Shown here in pieces: positions 8,179 through 17,901 of a stretch of 64,000 bases of DNA. Below the pieces are notes generated by a model. It saw nothing but the letters and a program-made list of their open reading frames with translations. It made no database searches and was not told where the DNA came from. Origin of the DNA: G963708325 sp963708325 (GTDB lineage: Bacteria; Actinomycetota; Thermoleophilia; Solirubrobacterales; 70-9); contig OY970203.1 of the NCBI GenBank assembly GCA_963708325.1, forward strand, positions 62,001 through 126,000, in the 5' to 3' direction. Made by a program: the position numbers and the translations under genes. Position 1 is the first letter of the stretch. Every line of letters starts with the position of its first letter.

Positions 8179-8212
8179 ATTATGCCACTTTGTAACAGCG
8201 TGTTACAAAGTG
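8179..8212 (-). promoter_or_regulatory. ndh promoter overlapped by a perfect 12-bp palindromic operator
   Basis: Two perfect 12-base arms, CACTTTGTAACA (8186-8197) and TGTTACAAAGTG (8201-8212), are separated by GCG. On the minus strand CATAAT (8179-8184) looks like a -10 box, and TTGTAA inside the palindrome, 18 bases further up, could be the -35. A protein bound here would block RNA polymerase. There is no T-run, so an intrinsic terminator for gatB is unlikely. The regulator is not identifiable; the geometry fits a dimeric repressor such as a TetR-family protein (inference). Confidence 0.7.
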
Positions 8213-8226
8213 TCGCTCAGCGAGTG

Positions 8227-9650
<1,424 letters not shown>

Positions 9651-9654
<4 letters not shown>

Positions 9655-9938
9655 CCGTACCCCAGGCCCCGGATTCGCGCCTCATCCATGCCGAAGTGAT
9701 GTCCGACCTCGTGCAGCACCGTCCGCCGCACCTCGTCGGCAGTCGGGTTGGCGTCGCGGAAGATCACGATCCGCTCCAGGCCGCCCCGGGGGTCGTAGAT
9801 GCCCATCAGCCCGTCGGGGTGGCTGTCCTCGACGATCACGGCGACGTCGCCCAGCTCGTCCGAGAACGGTCTCGGCAGCGAGTCGAGCGCGTCGCGCACG
9901 GCCTCCACGCATTCGGCGTCGCTGAGCGCCACGGTCAC
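9651..9938 (-). CDS. minimal zincin metallopeptidase-like protein (PF06262 type) inside the gat operon
   Basis: The 95-residue protein carries HEVGHHFGMDE at residues 76-86, the HExxH zinc motif plus a downstream acidic residue typical of the small zincin family formerly DUF1025. The rest matches that family: LPRPFSDELGDVAVIVED near residue 20 and a DPRGGLERIVIFRD strand before the motif. The GTG start overlaps the gatA stop (GTGA) and its stop overlaps the gatB start (ATGA), so it is translated between two amidotransferase subunits. The family is widespread but substrates are not established. Its position suggests constant, stoichiometric expression with GatCAB, or simply a housekeeping role (inference). 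Confidence 0.85.
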
Positions 9939-11368
9939 TCGCCCTCCGGTCGCCGCTGGGAGCCGAGCGCCCGCTCGAGCGCATGCGCCGCGTCGAGCAT
10001 CGCGCTCTCGCTGAATGCGGGCCCGGCGATCTGGAAGCCGACGGGCAGCTCGGATCCGCCTCCATCTGGCTGCGCGGTCCCCGCCGGGATCGAGATCGCC
10101 GGCAGGCCGGCCAGCGACATCGGCACCGTGAAGTAGTCGGACAGGTACATGGCGAGCGGGTCCTCGGTGCGCTCGCCCAGCCGGAACGCCACCGTCGGCG
10201 ACGTCGGCGTGACGACGAAGTCGAGCTCGCTGAAGGCCGCGCGGAAGTCTTCGGCGATCCTGGTCCGCACCCGCTGGGCCGTCCCGTAGTAGGCCTCGTA
10301 GTACCCAGACGAAAGCGCGTAGGTGCCGAGCATGATCCGCCGCTTGACCTCCGCTCCGAAGCCGGCCGCCCGCGTGCTCTCGTACATCGCGGTCAGGTCG
10401 CCGTCGCCCGCCCGGATCCCGTAGCGGACGCCGTCGTAGCGGGCGAGGTTGGTGGAGGCCTCGGCGGGGGCGATCACGTAGTAGGCGGAGAGCCCGTGGT
10501 CGGCATGCGGAAGCTCGGTCTCGGCGACCTCGCCCCCGAGCTCCTCGATCACGCTCAGCGTGCGCTCGAAGACCTCGCGAACGCCCGCCTCCACCCCCTC
10601 GGAGACGAACCCGGCCGGAACGCCGAAGCGCAGCCCCGCCAGGTCCTCGCGAGAGGGGAGCTCGACCCCGTCGTCGATCCCCACCGACGTCGAGTCGCAC
10701 GGATCGCGTCCCTGCAATGCGCGCAGCAGCATGGCGGCGTCGGTGACGTCTGTGGTGAGCGGCCCGCACTGGTCCAGCGAGGACGCGAAGGCGATCATGC
10801 CGTGGCGCGAGATCGCGCCGTAGGTCGGCTTCAGCCCGACGATCCCGCAAAGCGCCGCCGGCTGTCGAATCGAGCCCCCGGTATCGGTGCCGATCGCGCA
10901 GGGAGCGAGGCGGCCGGCGACGGCGGCGGCGGAGCCGCCTGAGGAGCCGCCCGGGACCCGCTCGCGGTCCCACGGGTTCAGCACGGGGCCGAACCCCGAG
11001 TTCTCGTTCGAGGAGCCCATCGCGAACTCGTCCATGTTGGTCTTGCCGAGCACGAGCGCCCCCGCCTCGGCGAGCCGGCGCACGGCCGTCGCCGTATAGG
11101 GCGGGCGGTAGCCGTCGAGGATCCGCGACGCCGCCGTCGTCGGCACGCCCGCCGTGCAGAAGATGTCCTTGACCGCGATCGGGACCCCGTCGAGCTCGCC
11201 GCCGGGGGCGGGCTGCTCGCCGCGCTCCCCCGCCCGCCACAGGTAGGCGTTCAGCGGGTCGCCGGCGGCGGCCGTCGCCCAGGCGTCGAAGTACTCGCCC
11301 CGGGACAGCTCGCCGTCGCGGATCCGCGCCGCCGCCTCCGCGACCGTCAGCTCGAGCAGCTCGCTCAC
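9935..11368 (-). CDS. gatA: Asp-tRNA(Asn)/Glu-tRNA(Gln) amidotransferase subunit A
   Basis: The 477-residue amidase-signature protein has all three catalytic residues of GatA by spacing: K67 in PIAVKDIF, S142 in PGGSSGGSAAA and S166 in GTDTGGSIRQPA. It hydrolyses glutamine and channels ammonia to the activated tRNA on GatB. The KTNMDEFAMGSSNENSGFG segment is also diagnostic. Its GTG/ATG region overlaps the gatC stop by four bases and its own stop overlaps the zincin start, so the operon is tightly coupled. Length and ends fit the family. Confidence 0.97.
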   Translation of the reverse strand: MSELLELTVAEAAARIRDGELSRGEYFDAWATAAAGDPLNAYLWRAGERGEQPAPGGELDGVPIAVKDIFCTAGVPTTAASRILDGYRPPYTATAVRRLAEAGALVLGKTNMDEFAMGSSNENSGFGPVLNPWDRERVPGGSSGGSAAAVAGRLAPCAIGTDTGGSIRQPAALCGIVGLKPTYGAISRHGMIAFASSLDQCGPLTTDVTDAAMLLRALQGRDPCDSTSVGIDDGVELPSREDLAGLRFGVPAGFVSEGVEAGVREVFERTLSVIEELGGEVAETELPHADHGLSAYYVIAPAEASTNLARYDGVRYGIRAGDGDLTAMYESTRAAGFGAEVKRRIMLGTYALSSGYYEAYYGTAQRVRTRIAEDFRAAFSELDFVVTPTSPTVAFRLGERTEDPLAMYLSDYFTVPMSLAGLPAISIPAGTAQPDGGGSELPVGFQIAGPAFSESAMLDAAHALERALGSQRRPEGE

Positions 11369-11655
11369 GCGTCGGCCTGCGGCGACGGCACGCGGAAGGC
11401 GCCCTCGGCCGCATCGGGGGCAGACTCGAGCACCGTCTCCTTCGGCCAGCTCGGTCGCGGCTCGTCGGGCCGCAGCACGTTCTCCAGCTCGACCACGTGG
11501 GAGGTGGGCTCGACATCCTCCAGGTCGAGCTCGGAGATCCGGTCGACGTGCTCGAGCACGGTCGACAGCTCGCTGGCCATCCGCTCGACCTCGTCGTCGC
11601 TCAGCCGCAGGCGGGCCAGCCTGGCGACGTGGAGCACCTGGTCGCGGTCGATCAC
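11365..11655 (-). CDS. gatC: Asp-tRNA(Asn)/Glu-tRNA(Gln) amidotransferase subunit C
   Basis: The 96-residue protein shows the GatC pattern: an N-terminal VLHVARLARLRLSDDEVE, a helix with LSTVLEHVDRISELDLEDVEPTSHV (written here as it spans residues 30-53), and a C-terminal tail with RPDEPRPS. GatC wraps around GatA and GatB and stabilises the amidotransferase. It is the first gene of the operon. The GTG start at 11655 follows a TAGAAT box by 7 bases with no room for a ribosome binding site, so the mRNA is probably leaderless. Confidence 0.93.
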   Translation of the reverse strand: MIDRDQVLHVARLARLRLSDDEVERMASELSTVLEHVDRISELDLEDVEPTSHVVELENVLRPDEPRPSWPKETVLESAPDAAEGAFRVPSPQADA

Positions 11656-11662
11656 GCGCCGG

Positions 11663-11668
11663 ATTCTA
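11663..11668 (-). promoter_or_regulatory. -10 box TAGAAT for the gat operon, probable leaderless start
   Basis: TAGAAT on the minus strand ends 7 bases before the gatC GTG, so transcription probably begins at the start codon. A divergent copy of the same arrangement serves the next gene (11693-11698). Confidence 0.55.
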
Positions 11669-11692
11669 GGCTCCGCGCCCCTGCGGGACGGT

Positions 11693-11698
11693 TAGGAT
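11693..11698 (+). promoter_or_regulatory. -10 box TAGGAT, probable leaderless start
   Basis: TAGGAT ends 7 bases before the GTG at 11706. With 11663-11668 it forms a compact divergent promoter pair in a 50-base gap. Confidence 0.5.
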
Positions 11699-11705
11699 CG
11701 TCGCC

Positions 11706-12149
11706 GTGACCGGGGTGCGCGCGGAGCGGTTCGTCGTCCTCAACCTGCGGCTGCTCGCCGCGGCCTTCGCCGTAGTCGGGATCCTGTTCATCGCCGTTCC
11801 GGACGGCGTGCTGGACGTGATCTCCGACCTCGGCGACGCGATCGGCAGCTTCCCGGACGCCCCCCACACGGTCGAGAAGTTCTGGCTCGCGCTCGCCTTC
11901 GCCTACATGGTCGTGATCGCCGGGATCTGCGCCGTCGTGCAGGCCGACGTCGTGCGCTTCCGCCCCTTCCTGCTCGTGCTCGCTGCCGGCAAGACCGCCT
12001 CCTCGCTCGCGGCGCTGGGCTTCTTCGTCTTCGACGACGACGTCTTCATCTACCTGCTCAACTTCCTCGTCGACGGCTACCTGGCGCTGCTGTCTCTGTT
12101 CCTGTGGCGCCTGGCCGGGCGCGTCGGCGAGCCGGCAGCCCCCTCCTGA
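11706..12149 (+). CDS. small four-helix integral membrane protein, function unknown
   Basis: The 147-residue protein is almost entirely four hydrophobic helices: LRLLAAAFAVVGILFIAVP, FWLALAFAYMVVIAGICAVV, FLLVLAAGKTASSLAALGFFVF and an amphipathic LLNFLVDGYLALLSLFLW. Between the first two lies an acidic loop (ISDLGDAIGSFPDAPHTVEK). I do not recognise the family. The gene is divergent from gatC and 60 bases upstream of a GMC oxidoreductase on the same strand, so the two may be co-transcribed; a membrane partner role for that enzyme is possible but unsupported. Confidence 0.7.
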   Translation: MTGVRAERFVVLNLRLLAAAFAVVGILFIAVPDGVLDVISDLGDAIGSFPDAPHTVEKFWLALAFAYMVVIAGICAVVQADVVRFRPFLLVLAAGKTASSLAALGFFVFDDDVFIYLLNFLVDGYLALLSLFLWRLAGRVGEPAAPS

Positions 12150-12209
12150 AGGCGCGCGCCGGGGCTCGCGCCTGCCGAGGCTCGCACCCTCGCCGCCGTC
12201 TGTGAGGCG

Positions 12210-14030
12210 ATGGCGCCGGGCGCGGCCGGCCTGCCCGCCGCCGAGCGCGAGGTCCCGGCGTCGGCCCGGCTCGCCGCCTACCTGGCGCGGCTGCCGCGCC
12301 GCAATCTGCTTCGCCTCAGGCTCGCGCTGCGCCTGTTCGACTGGCTGCCCTTCCCGTGGCGGTTCTCGCGGCTCCGGCTCGAAGCCCGCCAGCGGTACCT
12401 GGCGGACATGGACCGCTCCGCCTCCGGCCTGCTCCGCGACCTGCTGCTGCTCCTCAAGGTGCTGAGCACCGTCGGCTACACGAGCGACGCGCGCGTGCGC
12501 GAGCGCGTCGGCTACGAGGCGCGCTGCGCCCTGGCCGGGGGGGCCGACCCGGGCGCCCCCGACCTCGCGACCTCGGCCCCGCGAGACGAGGAGTGCGACG
12601 TCGCGATCGTCGGCTCCGGCGCGGGCGGCGCCGTGGCCGCCGCGATCCTCGCCGAGGCGGGGCTCGACGTCGTCGTGCTGGAGGCCGGCCCCCGGCTCGA
12701 TCGCCGCTCCTACCCCGACGACCCGCTCGATGCCCTGTCCGCGCTCTACCGCGACGGTGGGCTCACGGTCGCCGAGGGCCGACCGCCGATCGCGCTCCCC
12801 GTCGGCCGCGCCGTCGGCGGCACCACGGTGATCAACTCCGGCACCTGCTTCCGCGCTCCGCCCGACCTGCTCGCCGAGTGGCGCGACGACCACGGGATCG
12901 AGTGGGCGACCGGTCTGGAGGCGGAATACGCGGCGGCCGAGCGCGAGCTGCGGGTGCAGCCGGTGGACCCCGAGCGCATGGGGCGCAACGGGCAGCTCTG
13001 CATGGAGGGGGCGCGGGCTCTCGGCGCCAGCGGCGGACCGATCAGCCGCAACGCCGGTGCATGCGTGCAGTGCAGCTCCTGCCCGCTCGGCTGCCGGATC
13101 GACGCCAAGCGCGCGATGCACGTCTCCTATCTTCCGCGCGCCGCCGCGGCGGGAGCGCGCATCCGCTCCGGCGCCGACGTGCGCCGCGTCCTCGTCGAGG
13201 ACGGTCGCGCCGCCGGCGTGCGCGGCGTCGACGCCACCCCCGAGGGCGAGGAGGCGCCGTTCGTCGTGCGAGCGGGAACGGTCGTCAGCGCAGGCGGCGC
13301 GCTCGGCACGCCGGAGCTGCTGCTGCGCTCCGGCATCGGCGCGCCCGGGACGGGGCGCGGCCTGCACGTCCACCCCGCCTGCTGGGTGGGCGCCCTCTAC
13401 GACGAGGAGGTGCGGGGCTGGGATGGCGTCATGCAGAGCTACTACGTCGACGAATGGCACGACCGCGGCCTGCTGCTCGAGGCCACGTTCACCCCGCTCG
13501 CATTCGGCGGCCACTGGCTGCCGGGGACCGGCGAGGCGCACCAGGCGCGGCTTGCCGCCTATGACCGCGTCGGCTCGATCGGCGTCCACCTGTCGGACCG
13601 CTCGGCGGGCCGGGTCGGCCTCGCCTTCGACGGCTCGGCGCGGCTCTCCTACCGGCTTCGCGACGACGATGCCCGCAGCCTGGTCCACGGGATCGCCCGT
13701 GCCGCCGACCTGCACTTCGCCGCCGGCGCGCACGAGGTCTATCCCCAGGTTGCCGGCGTAGACGTGATCCCGCGCGGCGGCGTCGCCGACTTCGAGGCGC
13801 GCGCGCACCGGCGCGCCGCGCTTCGCCTCGAGGCCTTCCATCCGATGGGGACGGCGCGGATGGGCGCCGACGGCGGCTCTGTCACCGACACGGCCGGGCG
13901 GGTTCGCGGCGTGCGCGATCTCCACGTCGCCGACGCCAGCCTGCTTCCCACCTCGGTGGGCGTGAACCCGATGATGACCGTGATCGCGTTTGCGTCGCGC
14001 GTCGCCGCCGGGCTGGCGGCGGCTGCCTGA
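12210..14030 (+). CDS. GMC-family FAD oxidoreductase with a four-cysteine cluster motif
   Basis: The 606-residue protein has about 110 N-terminal residues of helices (PRRNLLRLRLALRLFDWLPF) and then an FAD-binding VAIVGSGAGGAVAAAILAEAG. The GMC signature GRAVGGTTVINSGTCFR follows near residue 205, and the C-terminal FHPMGTARMG and VNPMMTVIAFASR carry the active-site His and Asn. C285, C288, C291 and C295 form CxxCxxCxxxC, as in GMC alcohol or steroid oxidases of the type that carries a ferredoxin-like loop. It probably oxidises a hydrophobic alcohol, such as a long-chain fatty alcohol or a sterol. A strong hairpin follows the stop codon. Confidence 0.85.
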   Translation: MAPGAAGLPAAEREVPASARLAAYLARLPRRNLLRLRLALRLFDWLPFPWRFSRLRLEARQRYLADMDRSASGLLRDLLLLLKVLSTVGYTSDARVRERVGYEARCALAGGADPGAPDLATSAPRDEECDVAIVGSGAGGAVAAAILAEAGLDVVVLEAGPRLDRRSYPDDPLDALSALYRDGGLTVAEGRPPIALPVGRAVGGTTVINSGTCFRAPPDLLAEWRDDHGIEWATGLEAEYAAAERELRVQPVDPERMGRNGQLCMEGARALGASGGPISRNAGACVQCSSCPLGCRIDAKRAMHVSYLPRAAAAGARIRSGADVRRVLVEDGRAAGVRGVDATPEGEEAPFVVRAGTVVSAGGALGTPELLLRSGIGAPGTGRGLHVHPACWVGALYDEEVRGWDGVMQSYYVDEWHDRGLLLEATFTPLAFGGHWLPGTGEAHQARLAAYDRVGSIGVHLSDRSAGRVGLAFDGSARLSYRLRDDDARSLVHGIARAADLHFAAGAHEVYPQVAGVDVIPRGGVADFEARAHRRAALRLEAFHPMGTARMGADGGSVTDTAGRVRGVRDLHVADASLLPTSVGVNPMMTVIAFASRVAAGLAAAA

Positions 14031-14034
14031 ACGG

Positions 14035-14060
14035 CGACGGCCGCCCGATGGCGGCCGTCG
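14035..14060. terminator. bidirectional hairpin between convergent genes
   Basis: A perfect 11-base inverted repeat (CGACGGCCGCC, loop CGAT, GGCGGCCGTCG) starts five bases after the GMC stop and lies before the end of the convergent membrane-protein gene. There is no T-run, which is common for terminators in GC-rich actinobacteria. Confidence 0.7.
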
Positions 14061-14087
14061 CTCAGTCCGGATTCGGCCGGGCCCGCA

Positions 14088-14732
14088 CTACTGGCCGGGC
14101 GGGGGCGCGCCGCCCGAGGGCGGAGGCGCGCCGCCCGGCGGGGGACCGCCGGGCGGCGGCTGGGCGCCGCCGGGTGGCGGGGGCGGCGGGGGCGGCGGTG
14201 CCGCTCCGGTGCCGCCGGGCGGCGGTGGCGGGGCGCCGCCCGTCCCCGTGCCCACACCTCCTCCACCGATGTCGGAGAAGCTCGTCCCTTCCTCCTGCAT
14301 CGCCAGATAGGCGCCGTAGGTGAGGACGGCGACGTTGATCAGCCCGAGGAACGCTCCGATCTTGCGCGTCTTGTCGATCCCGGAGGGAAGCGAGACGTCG
14401 GAGAAGTTCGGCGGGTCGATCAGCCTGAACAGGACCAGCAGCACGCAGAGAGCGCCGAGGCCGGCGACGATCGCGCTGAGCGGGACCGGCAGCTCGAGGT
14501 CCTGGTCGGACGCCGCGATCAGGAACAGGGCGATCGCCGCGAGCGCTGTGACAAACAGGATGATGTCGATGAACCCGAACGAGCCCCAGGCGTTGCGAGT
14601 CACCTCAGCCGAGGCAAGGCCGCCGAAGTTGGCCTTCAGCCCGAACCACTTGAAGATGAACATGATCAGGATCAGCACCACGCCCGACACGCCGGCGATC
14701 TTCTCGCCAGTCGAGGTCTGGTTTACGTCCAT
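14088..14732 (-). CDS. membrane protein with a Pro/Gly-rich tail, function unknown
   Basis: The 214-residue protein has four hydrophobic helices within residues 10-145 (VSGVVLILIMFIFKWF, IDIILFVTALAAIALFLIAA, SAIVAGLGALCVLLVLFRLI and IGAFLGLINVAVLTYGAYLAM). A low-complexity tail of about 55 residues follows, made of proline and glycine with runs of up to nine prolines. The ATG has a good ribosome binding site, AGGAGG, at about 8 bases. The tail sequence also drives long artefact frames on the other strand. I do not recognise a family; the tail may be an extracellular or cytoplasmic linker. It is transcribed with folD upstream or alone. Confidence 0.75.
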   Translation of the reverse strand: MDVNQTSTGEKIAGVSGVVLILIMFIFKWFGLKANFGGLASAEVTRNAWGSFGFIDIILFVTALAAIALFLIAASDQDLELPVPLSAIVAGLGALCVLLVLFRLIDPPNFSDVSLPSGIDKTRKIGAFLGLINVAVLTYGAYLAMQEEGTSFSDIGGGGVGTGTGGAPPPPPGGTGAAPPPPPPPPPGGAQPPPGGPPPGGAPPPSGGAPPPGQ

Positions 14733-14786
14733 TCCGAGCCGCCTCCTGTCTGCCTTTGGGAGCCTGCGACGAAATCCGCGCGCAGC

Positions 14787-15653
14787 CTACACCCTGGCTG
14801 CGGCGGAGACACGGGCGGTGGCCGCCTGAACGGTGTTGGCCAGCAGCATCGCGATCGTCATCGGTCCGACCCCGCCCGGCACCGGCGTGATCGCGCCGGC
14901 GACCTCGCGCACGGCGGCGAAGTCGACGTCGCCGACAAGACCCTCGTCGGTGCGGTTCGTGCCCACGTCGATGACCGTGGCGCCCGGCTTGACCATCTCC
15001 GGCCCGACCAGCCTCGGGGAGCCGGCGGCGGCGACCAGGATGTCGCCCCGCCGGCACACGGTCGCCAGGTCGCGCGTGCGCGTGTGGCAGACGGTCACGG
15101 TGGCGTTGGCGGCCAGCAGCAGGCTGACCAGGGGCCGGCCGACGAGCCGGGAGCGGCCGAGGACGACGGCCTCGGCCCCCTCCGGATCGGTGCCGGCGTA
15201 GCGCAGCAGCTCCATCACGCCCGCCGGCGTGCACGGGACCAGCTCCGGAGCCCCCTGCGCAAGCAGTCCGGCGTTGACCGGGGTGAGCCCGTCGACGTCC
15301 TTCGCCGCTGAGATCGCCGCCACCACGGCATCCGGGTCGAGCCCCTCGGGAAGCGGAAGCTGCACGAGGATGCCGTCGACCTCCGGCGCGGCGTTGAGCT
15401 CGGCGACGAGATCGAGCAGCTCGCCCTGCGAGGCGCCTGCGTCGAGGGACTGATGCAGCGAGCGGATGCCGACCTCCTCGCACGCCTCCCGCTTGCGGCG
15501 GATGTAGATCTGCGAGGCCGGGTCCTCTCCGACCAGCACGGTGGCGAGGCCCGGCGCCCGTCCCTGGGCCGAGGCGAATGCCGCCGCCGCCTCGGCCGCC
15601 GTCGTGCGCACGCCCGCGGCCACCGCCTTGCCGTCGATCACACTCGCGGTCAT
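14787..15653 (-). CDS. folD: methylenetetrahydrofolate dehydrogenase/cyclohydrolase
   Basis: The 288-residue protein has the FolD catalytic pair Y50 and K54 (YIRRKREACEE), the substrate loops GILVQLPLP and KDVDGLTPVN, the NADP-binding LGRSRLVGRP and the C-terminal TPVPGGVGPMT. It interconverts methylene-, methenyl- and formyl-tetrahydrofolate in the cytosol. It lies 13 bases after pcrA on the same strand, so the two are probably co-transcribed; no functional link is implied. Length fits the family. Confidence 0.97.
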   Translation of the reverse strand: MTASVIDGKAVAAGVRTTAAEAAAAFASAQGRAPGLATVLVGEDPASQIYIRRKREACEEVGIRSLHQSLDAGASQGELLDLVAELNAAPEVDGILVQLPLPEGLDPDAVVAAISAAKDVDGLTPVNAGLLAQGAPELVPCTPAGVMELLRYAGTDPEGAEAVVLGRSRLVGRPLVSLLLAANATVTVCHTRTRDLATVCRRGDILVAAAGSPRLVGPEMVKPGATVIDVGTNRTDEGLVGDVDFAAVREVAGAITPVPGGVGPMTIAMLLANTVQAATARVSAAARV

Positions 15654-15666
15654 CGGGATCCGCCGA

Positions 15667-17892
15667 TCATCGCTTGCGCAGGGGCGCGTACTCGGCCATC
15701 AGCTTGCGCTCGGCGCCGTCGCCGGCGAAGCGCACCACCACCACGCCGCCCGGCTCCACCGCGGTGACCACGCCCTCGCCGAAGCTGGCGTGGACGATGT
15801 CGTCACCGGTCTGAAGCTCGACCATCGCCCGCGGTCGGGGTGGCGCAGGCCCCTCCCCTCCGCCGGAGAGGGACCAGCCCGTGCGAATCGAGATCTCCGG
15901 CTCGTGGCGCTCGACGAGCTCGTCGGGGAGCTCCGAGAGGAAGCGCGAGGGCAGGTTGTGATGGCCGGCGCCGAACAGGTTGCGCCGGCGGGCCGAGGTC
16001 AGGTAGAGGCGGCGCTTTGCCCGCGTGATCCCCACGTAGCAGAGTCGCCGCTCCTCCTCCAGGTTGCCCTCGTCCACCGACCGGGCGTGCGGGAAGACGC
16101 CCTCCTCGCAGCCGATCATGAAGACCGTCCCGTACTCGAGCCCCTTGGCGTTGTGAAGGGTCATCAGCGTGACCAGGTCGTCGTCGTCGCGCAGCGAGTC
16201 CTGGTCGGAGTAGAGCGAGATCTGCTGGAGGAACTCCTCCAGCGGGCTGGCGTCCCCCCCGCCCTCGACGGCGCGGTTGGCGTCGAACTCGGCCGCCACC
16301 CCGACAAGCTCCTGGAGGTTCTCGAGGCGCCCCTCCGCCTCGATCGTGCGCTCGGCCTCCAGCGCGTCCGCGTAACCGCTTCGCGCCAGGATCGCCTCGA
16401 GCAGGTCCGCAACGGGCGCCCCCTCCTCCGCCCGCACGCGCAGGTCCTCGATCGTCTGCGAGAAGCGCGTCACCGCCTTGATCGCCGCCGGCCCCAGGCC
16501 GGGCACGTGGTCGGGCATCGCCGCCACCTCGGAGACCGGCAGCCCGGTCGTGTTGGCGTGGGAGAGCAGCCGCGCCTGGCTGGTCTGGCCGATCCCGCGG
16601 CGCGGCGAGTTGACGATCCGCGCGAAGCTGACGCCGTCGGCCGGGTTGACCAGCAGCGCCATGTAGGCGACCGCGTCCTTGATCTCGGCGCGCTCGTAGA
16701 ACTTCGTGCCGCCGATCACCTGGTAGGCCATGTCGAAGCGCACGAGCGTGTCCTCCAGCACGCGGCTCTGGGCGTTGGTCCTGTAGAAGACGGCGATCTC
16801 GCGCCGGGACTCCCCCAGCTCGTCGACCAGGCGCTCGATCTCGCCGGCGACGAAGCGCGCCTCGGCGTGCTCGTCGTCGAGCTCGTGCAGCTGGATCGGC
16901 TCGCCCGCACCGAGCGCGGTCCAGAGGTGCTTGGGCTTCTGCTCGCGGTTCTGGGCGATCACCGCGTTGGCCGCGTCGAGGACGGTCTGCGTGGAGCGGT
17001 AGTTCTGCTCGAGCTTGACCACCCGGGTGCCGGGGAAGTCGCGCTCGAAGTCGAGGATGTTGCGGATGTCGGCGTGGCGAAAGCCGTACACCGATTGGGC
17101 GTCGTCGCCGACCACGAACAGGTTGGGATTGCGCTCCCCGCAGAGCAGCTGCAGGAGGCGGTACTGCGCCCGGTTGGTGTCCTGGTACTCGTCGACGAGC
17201 ACGTGGCGGAAGGCGCGCCGGTAGCGGTCGCGCACGTCCTCGAACAGCTCCAGCACGTTCACCGTGCGCACCAGGAGGTCGTCGAAGTCCATCGCGTTGG
17301 CTGCGTGGAGCCGCTTCTCGTAGAGCGCGAAGGCGTCGGCGACGGTCTCCTCGAAGTGGGAGCCGTGCGCTTCGCGGTACTCGGCCGCGTCGAGGAGGCG
17401 GTTCTTGGCGCCCGAGACCTGGGCGCGTATCGCCCGTGGCGGGAAGCGCTTGGGGTCGATGTCGAGCTCGTCCATGCAGCGCTTCAGCATCCGCAGCGAG
17501 TCGGCCTCGTCGTAGATCGTGAAGCCGCCCGTGTAGCCGAGCCGCGGCGCCTCGCGGCGCAGGATGCGCGCGCAGGCGGAGTGGAAGGTCATCACCCACA
17601 TCAGCCGGGAGACCTCGCCCACCAGGCCCTCGACGCGGTCGCGCATCTCGTCGGCCGCCTTGTTCGTGAACGTGATCGCGAGGATCTCGCCCGGGCGGGC
17701 CCGGCCGGTCGCGACGAGGTAGGCGATCCGGTGGGTGAGCACCCGCGTCTTGCCCGAGCCGGCGCCGGCGAGCACCAGCAGGGGGCCGTCGCCGTGCGTG
17801 ACCGCCTCGCGCTGGGGCGGGTTGAGCCCGGTCAGCGCACCCTCGGCGGCGCTGTCGGGACCGGTCGTGTCGCGCTGTCGTGTGACGCTCAC
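15667..17892 (-). CDS. pcrA: UvrD/PcrA-type ATP-dependent DNA helicase
   Basis: The 741-residue SF1 helicase starts with the Q motif LNPPQREAV and Walker A at residues 42-49 (AGAGSGKT). Further motifs are ITFTNKAADEM, VLVDEYQDTNRAQY (Walker B), GDDAQSVYGFR, QNYRSTQ, LMTLHNAKGLE and VGITRAKRRL. The C-terminal HASFGEGVV segment is the small domain found in PcrA that binds RNA polymerase. It unwinds DNA 3'-to-5' in repair and in removing stalled complexes. The GTG start at 17892 is preceded at 9 bases by TATTGT. Confidence 0.95.
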   Translation of the reverse strand: MSVTRQRDTTGPDSAAEGALTGLNPPQREAVTHGDGPLLVLAGAGSGKTRVLTHRIAYLVATGRARPGEILAITFTNKAADEMRDRVEGLVGEVSRLMWVMTFHSACARILRREAPRLGYTGGFTIYDEADSLRMLKRCMDELDIDPKRFPPRAIRAQVSGAKNRLLDAAEYREAHGSHFEETVADAFALYEKRLHAANAMDFDDLLVRTVNVLELFEDVRDRYRRAFRHVLVDEYQDTNRAQYRLLQLLCGERNPNLFVVGDDAQSVYGFRHADIRNILDFERDFPGTRVVKLEQNYRSTQTVLDAANAVIAQNREQKPKHLWTALGAGEPIQLHELDDEHAEARFVAGEIERLVDELGESRREIAVFYRTNAQSRVLEDTLVRFDMAYQVIGGTKFYERAEIKDAVAYMALLVNPADGVSFARIVNSPRRGIGQTSQARLLSHANTTGLPVSEVAAMPDHVPGLGPAAIKAVTRFSQTIEDLRVRAEEGAPVADLLEAILARSGYADALEAERTIEAEGRLENLQELVGVAAEFDANRAVEGGGDASPLEEFLQQISLYSDQDSLRDDDDLVTLMTLHNAKGLEYGTVFMIGCEEGVFPHARSVDEGNLEEERRLCYVGITRAKRRLYLTSARRRNLFGAGHHNLPSRFLSELPDELVERHEPEISIRTGWSLSGGGEGPAPPRPRAMVELQTGDDIVHASFGEGVVTAVEPGGVVVVRFAGDGAERKLMAEYAPLRKR

Positions 17893-17901
17893 CGGCCGCC
17901 C

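Noticed and set aside
8186..8212. The palindrome before ndh as an intrinsic terminator of gatB.
   Set aside because: It has no T-run, is perfectly symmetric over 24 bases, and overlaps promoter-like hexamers.
8186..8212. The same palindrome as a Rex operator.
   Set aside because: Rex sites resemble TTGTGA with TCACAA arms; here the arms are TTGTAACA and TGTTACAA with a different spacing.
11652..13925. A 757-residue frame on the minus strand opposite the GMC oxidoreductase.
   Set aside because: It is antisense to a gene with full GMC motifs, and its composition is that of a shadow frame.
13990..14310. A Gly/Pro-rich plus-strand frame after the GMC gene.
   Set aside because: It is the complement of the proline-rich tail of the minus-strand membrane protein, which has a good start and ribosome binding site.
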